DNA of 64,000 nt from JAGQIB01 sp041393395 (GTDB lineage: Bacteria; ARS69). Each line of letters begins with the position of its first letter. Position 1 is the first letter of the stretch. The stretch covers positions 266,055-330,054 of the forward strand of contig JAWKKG010000008.1 of assembly GCA_041393395.1 (NCBI GenBank), given 5' to 3'. The notes below the pieces were generated by a model. That model searched no databases and had not been told where the DNA came from. It saw only the letters and a list, made by a program, of their open reading frames with translations. Below, piece after piece: positions 62,163 to 64,000 of this stretch. The position numbers were made by a program, and so were the translations under genes.

Positions 62163-62846
62163 TCAGAAGACCCGGAACAAGTAGGCAAGCCCCATCACGC
62201 CGAGTACCACCGCGCTCACGCGCGGGAGCCGATCTTCGTACTTCTTGAGCCGGTCTTGAAAGCGATTGAGGGTCGCAATGGCCAGCACCGTCAGCAGCAC
62301 GAGACTCAGCGCGACCGCGACCGCGTAGACCCCCATGACCAACCAGGCATTCGCCTTTCCCACCGCGAGCGCGATGATCGCGAACTCCTCCTCGTGCACG
62401 AAACCCAGCGCGAACGCGAATCCCGCGAGCCCGAGCAGGCTCTGGAAGGATCGGCCCTTGCTCGAGTCTTCGTGCTCGTGATCGTGGGGGGAGTGGTCAT
62501 CGTGGTGGTGGTGGTGGTGGTGGTGGTGATGATGATGGTGTCCACCGGTCCTCCATTGGTGGATGGCCATCAAGAGGAGCAGTCCCCCGGCCACGTAGTT
62601 CATCCAACCGAACGAGTCCAGCTTCCAGACGTGGTTGGCGGCCGCGTACACGGCGACGACCGCGAACGACGACGCGAGATGCGCGATCCCGAGGATCAGG
62701 GCGGCCCAGACGCCGTACCACCAACGATGCCGCTGGCGCAGCGCGAACACCGCGGCCACCGGCCAGCCGTGTCCCGGCTCGACGCCGTGCAGCATCCCGA
62801 TCGACACGGCCGTCGCGTACACGGCGGCACTTCCCTGCAGCGGCAC
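62163..62846 (-). CDS. NicO/RcnA-type nickel or cobalt transporter with a 13-His cytoplasmic or periplasmic loop
   Basis: 227 residues from a GTG (AAGGAG 6 nt upstream). Six helices; the first has HGVEPGHGWP, like the HX4DH-type nickel motif of NiCoT/NicO proteins, and helix 4 has FVHEEEFAI. A loop at about residues 103-127 contains 13 consecutive His followed by DDHSPHDHEHE. His-rich loops of this type bind Ni, Co or Zn. Direction (uptake or efflux) is not readable. Confidence 0.85.
   Translation of the reverse strand: MPLQGSAAVYATAVSIGMLHGVEPGHGWPVAAVFALRQRHRWWYGVWAALILGIAHLASSFAVVAVYAAANHVWKLDSFGWMNYVAGGLLLLMAIHQWRTGGHHHHHHHHHHHHHDDHSPHDHEHEDSSKGRSFQSLLGLAGFAFALGFVHEEEFAIIALAVGKANAWLVMGVYAVAVALSLVLLTVLAIATLNRFQDRLKKYEDRLPRVSAVVLGVMGLAYLFRVF
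62502..62540. repeat. CAC/CAT trinucleotide tract encoding 13 His
   Basis: Thirteen consecutive CAC or CAT codons on the minus strand, mostly CAC, with an ATG/GTG-like mixture at the 3' side of the plus strand. It is in frame within the NicO-type gene and could vary in length by slippage. Confidence 0.85.
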
Positions 62847-62945
62847 GTGACGCTCCTTCCCTGGAGAGGCGAACCCCGGCCCTCCTGCCTCAGAGCAGGT
62901 ACTCTGGACCAGGCGAGCTCGGAAGATCCGGATCGGCGGTCCCGC

Positions 62946-64000
62946 TCAGGGCACGCGGTACGTCACCGCGTTCGCATTCATCCCCGCCCCCACCGATGCG
63001 AACACGACCAGGTCTCCGGACGCCAGGCCGTGCCCCGGGAGCTTCCCCTTGAGGACGAGATCCAGCAGGGTCGGCAACGTGGCCACCGAGCTGTTCCCGA
63101 GCCACGAGATCGTCATCGGGACGATATCCGCGCCCACGGTCGGAATCCCGCACAGCGCGCAGAGGCGCTGCACGATCGCCTCGTCCATCTTCGCGTTCGC
63201 CTGGTGCAGCAGCACCTTCTTCACGTCACCGAGGAACACCCCCGCCGCCTCGAGCGAATCCTTGATGATCTGCGGCACGGTTCGGAGAGCGTACTCGTAT
63301 AGCTTGTGACCCCGCATCTTCAGGAACAGCGTGTTCTCGGCGTAGTCGCGCTTGTAGGACGGTCCCATGCTCAGGAGGTGCGCGTGCCTCGCCGTATCCG
63401 AGCGCGCGGCGTGGGATAGGATCCCGACCGGCGCGTCGCACTCGACGGTGTCGAGGATGACGGCCCCGGCGCCGTCCGCGTAGATCATGCTGTCGCGATC
63501 GTGCGGATCCGAGACGCGAGAGAGAGTCTCCGCGCCGATCACGAGCGCCCGCTTGCCGCGTCCCGCCGTGAGCATGCCGTCGGCCTGGATCACGGCCTGG
63601 AGCCAGCCGGGGCAGCCGAACGGCAGGTCGTAGGAGACCGCCGACGGGTTCTCGATCCCCAGCCGCGCCTTCACGCGGGCCGCGAGGCTCGGTACGAAGT
63701 CGGAACGTCGATTGTCCGCCCGGACGTCGCCGAAGTTGTGCGCGACGACCACGTGGTCGAGGCTCTCCGGGTCGATCCCGGACGACTGCAACGCATCTTC
63801 CGCCGCGAGAAGGGCGATGTCGGACGTGACGAGGTCATCGGGCACCCACCGCCGCTCGCCGATCCCCGTGATCTCGCGGAACTTCTCGATGATCTCCGAG
63901 GTCGGCCGAGCGATCGGGTCCCCGTCGGCTCCGTAGAACTCGTGCGACAGGAAGTCCGCGTTCGGGACGTTTCGGGCGGGCAGGTGGCTGCCGGTCCCCG
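62946..64000 (-). CDS. Beta-ketoacyl-ACP synthase III (FabH-like), 5' end outside window
   Basis: The frame runs past the GTG at 63845 to the window end, where TGSHLPARNVPNADF and TGIGERRWV match the N-terminal FabH region, so at least 351 residues are present. Catalytic Cys is in DLPFGCPGW, His in LHQANAKM and Asn in WLGNSSVAT, the Cys-His-Asn triad of KAS III. It condenses an acyl-CoA with malonyl-ACP. The LPFGCPGWLQAV form resembles FabH homologues of specialised lipid or polyene clusters. It ends 100 bp before the NicO-type gene on the same strand. Confidence 0.9.
   Translation of the reverse strand, partial: GTGSHLPARNVPNADFLSHEFYGADGDPIARPTSEIIEKFREITGIGERRWVPDDLVTSDIALLAAEDALQSSGIDPESLDHVVVAHNFGDVRADNRRSDFVPSLAARVKARLGIENPSAVSYDLPFGCPGWLQAVIQADGMLTAGRGKRALVIGAETLSRVSDPHDRDSMIYADGAGAVILDTVECDAPVGILSHAARSDTARHAHLLSMGPSYKRDYAENTLFLKMRGHKLYEYALRTVPQIIKDSLEAAGVFLGDVKKVLLHQANAKMDEAIVQRLCALCGIPTVGADIVPMTISWLGNSSVATLPTLLDLVLKGKLPGHGLASGDLVVFASVGAGMNANAVTYRVP

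Noticed and set aside
62502..62540. Simple-sequence tract as a CRISPR or satellite repeat
   Set aside because: It is a triplet run in frame within a transporter gene and encodes a typical metal-binding His loop.

Overview
The window is a GC-rich bacterial chromosome segment. I infer a Gram-negative member of the FCB group, close to 'Candidatus Eisenbacteria'. The evidence is five large secreted proteins that end in the FlgD/Por-type C-terminal tail (NPF or PNP motif, WDGRD motif, GVYF motif, short basic end), lipoproteins and envelope ABC systems, ECF-sigma/Ser-Thr-kinase pairs, NtrC-type regulators and sigma-54 promoters. No rRNA, phage, transposon or CRISPR array was seen. The only RNA gene found is tRNA-Asp(GUC). 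Many genes overlap by 4 bp (ATGA, GTGA or TTGA), and GTG or TTG starts at such junctions are common. I used these overlaps to correct many starts.

Layout. 1-2754: 3' part of a secreted metalloprotease; then an ApaH-like phosphatase (2833-3570). 3485-7905 (-): a coupled operon of a TMTC-like polytopic protein with TPRs, an SGNH hydrolase, a 44-residue membrane peptide and an SGNH-TPR protein. 7990-8066 (-): tRNA-Asp with its own promoter. 8201-13498 (-): peptidoglycan salvage operon murQ, SSS symporter, anmK and a SpoIID-domain lipoprotein. 13533-17588 (-): gingipain/PorU-like C25 peptidase. 17842-19341 (-): two small secreted proteins with strong sigma-70 promoters. 19788-23794 (-): two polytopic proteins (GT-C-like, YfhO-like). 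23826-25320: a small exported protein and a CDF metal transporter, convergent. 25391-28052 (-): mscS-like and poxB-like genes, divergent from 28230-33083 (+): six-BON protein, PRC-barrel protein, CPA2 antiporter and permease. Two back-to-back sigma-54 promoters lie between the two units.

33147-37868 (-): an S8 protease with a duplicated module and a small coiled-coil protein. 38060-41081 (+): HlyD, ATPase and permease export operon. 41130-43389 (-): a 12-repeat YWTD propeller protein and an 85-residue chimeric ORF (dioxygenase N-terminus plus FlgD-type tail). 43553-45163 (+): membrane Ser/Thr kinase. 45199-52341 (-): six-gene operon of MacA-like adaptor, ATPase, two FtsX-type permeases, NtrC-type regulator and histidine kinase. 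It is preceded by a consensus sigma-54 promoter and two palindromes 21 bp apart, which implies autoregulation. 52506-55184 (-): APC permease, TlpA-like thioredoxin with an apparent 1-base frameshift, and an outer-membrane-type protein with two in-frame TGA codons. 55412-62075 (+): a second S8 protease, an ECF sigma factor and a coupled kinase-TPR protein. 62163-64000 (-): NicO-type nickel/cobalt transporter with a 13-His run, and a KAS III gene cut by the window end.

The most interesting points are the sigma-54 circuits (52396-52495 and 28096-28134), the dioxygenase/FlgD chimera (43132-43389), the TMTC-SGNH-microprotein-SGNH operon, the SpoIID-containing MurNAc salvage operon, and the S8 module duplication. 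Functions are inferred from motifs read by eye; no database search was run.
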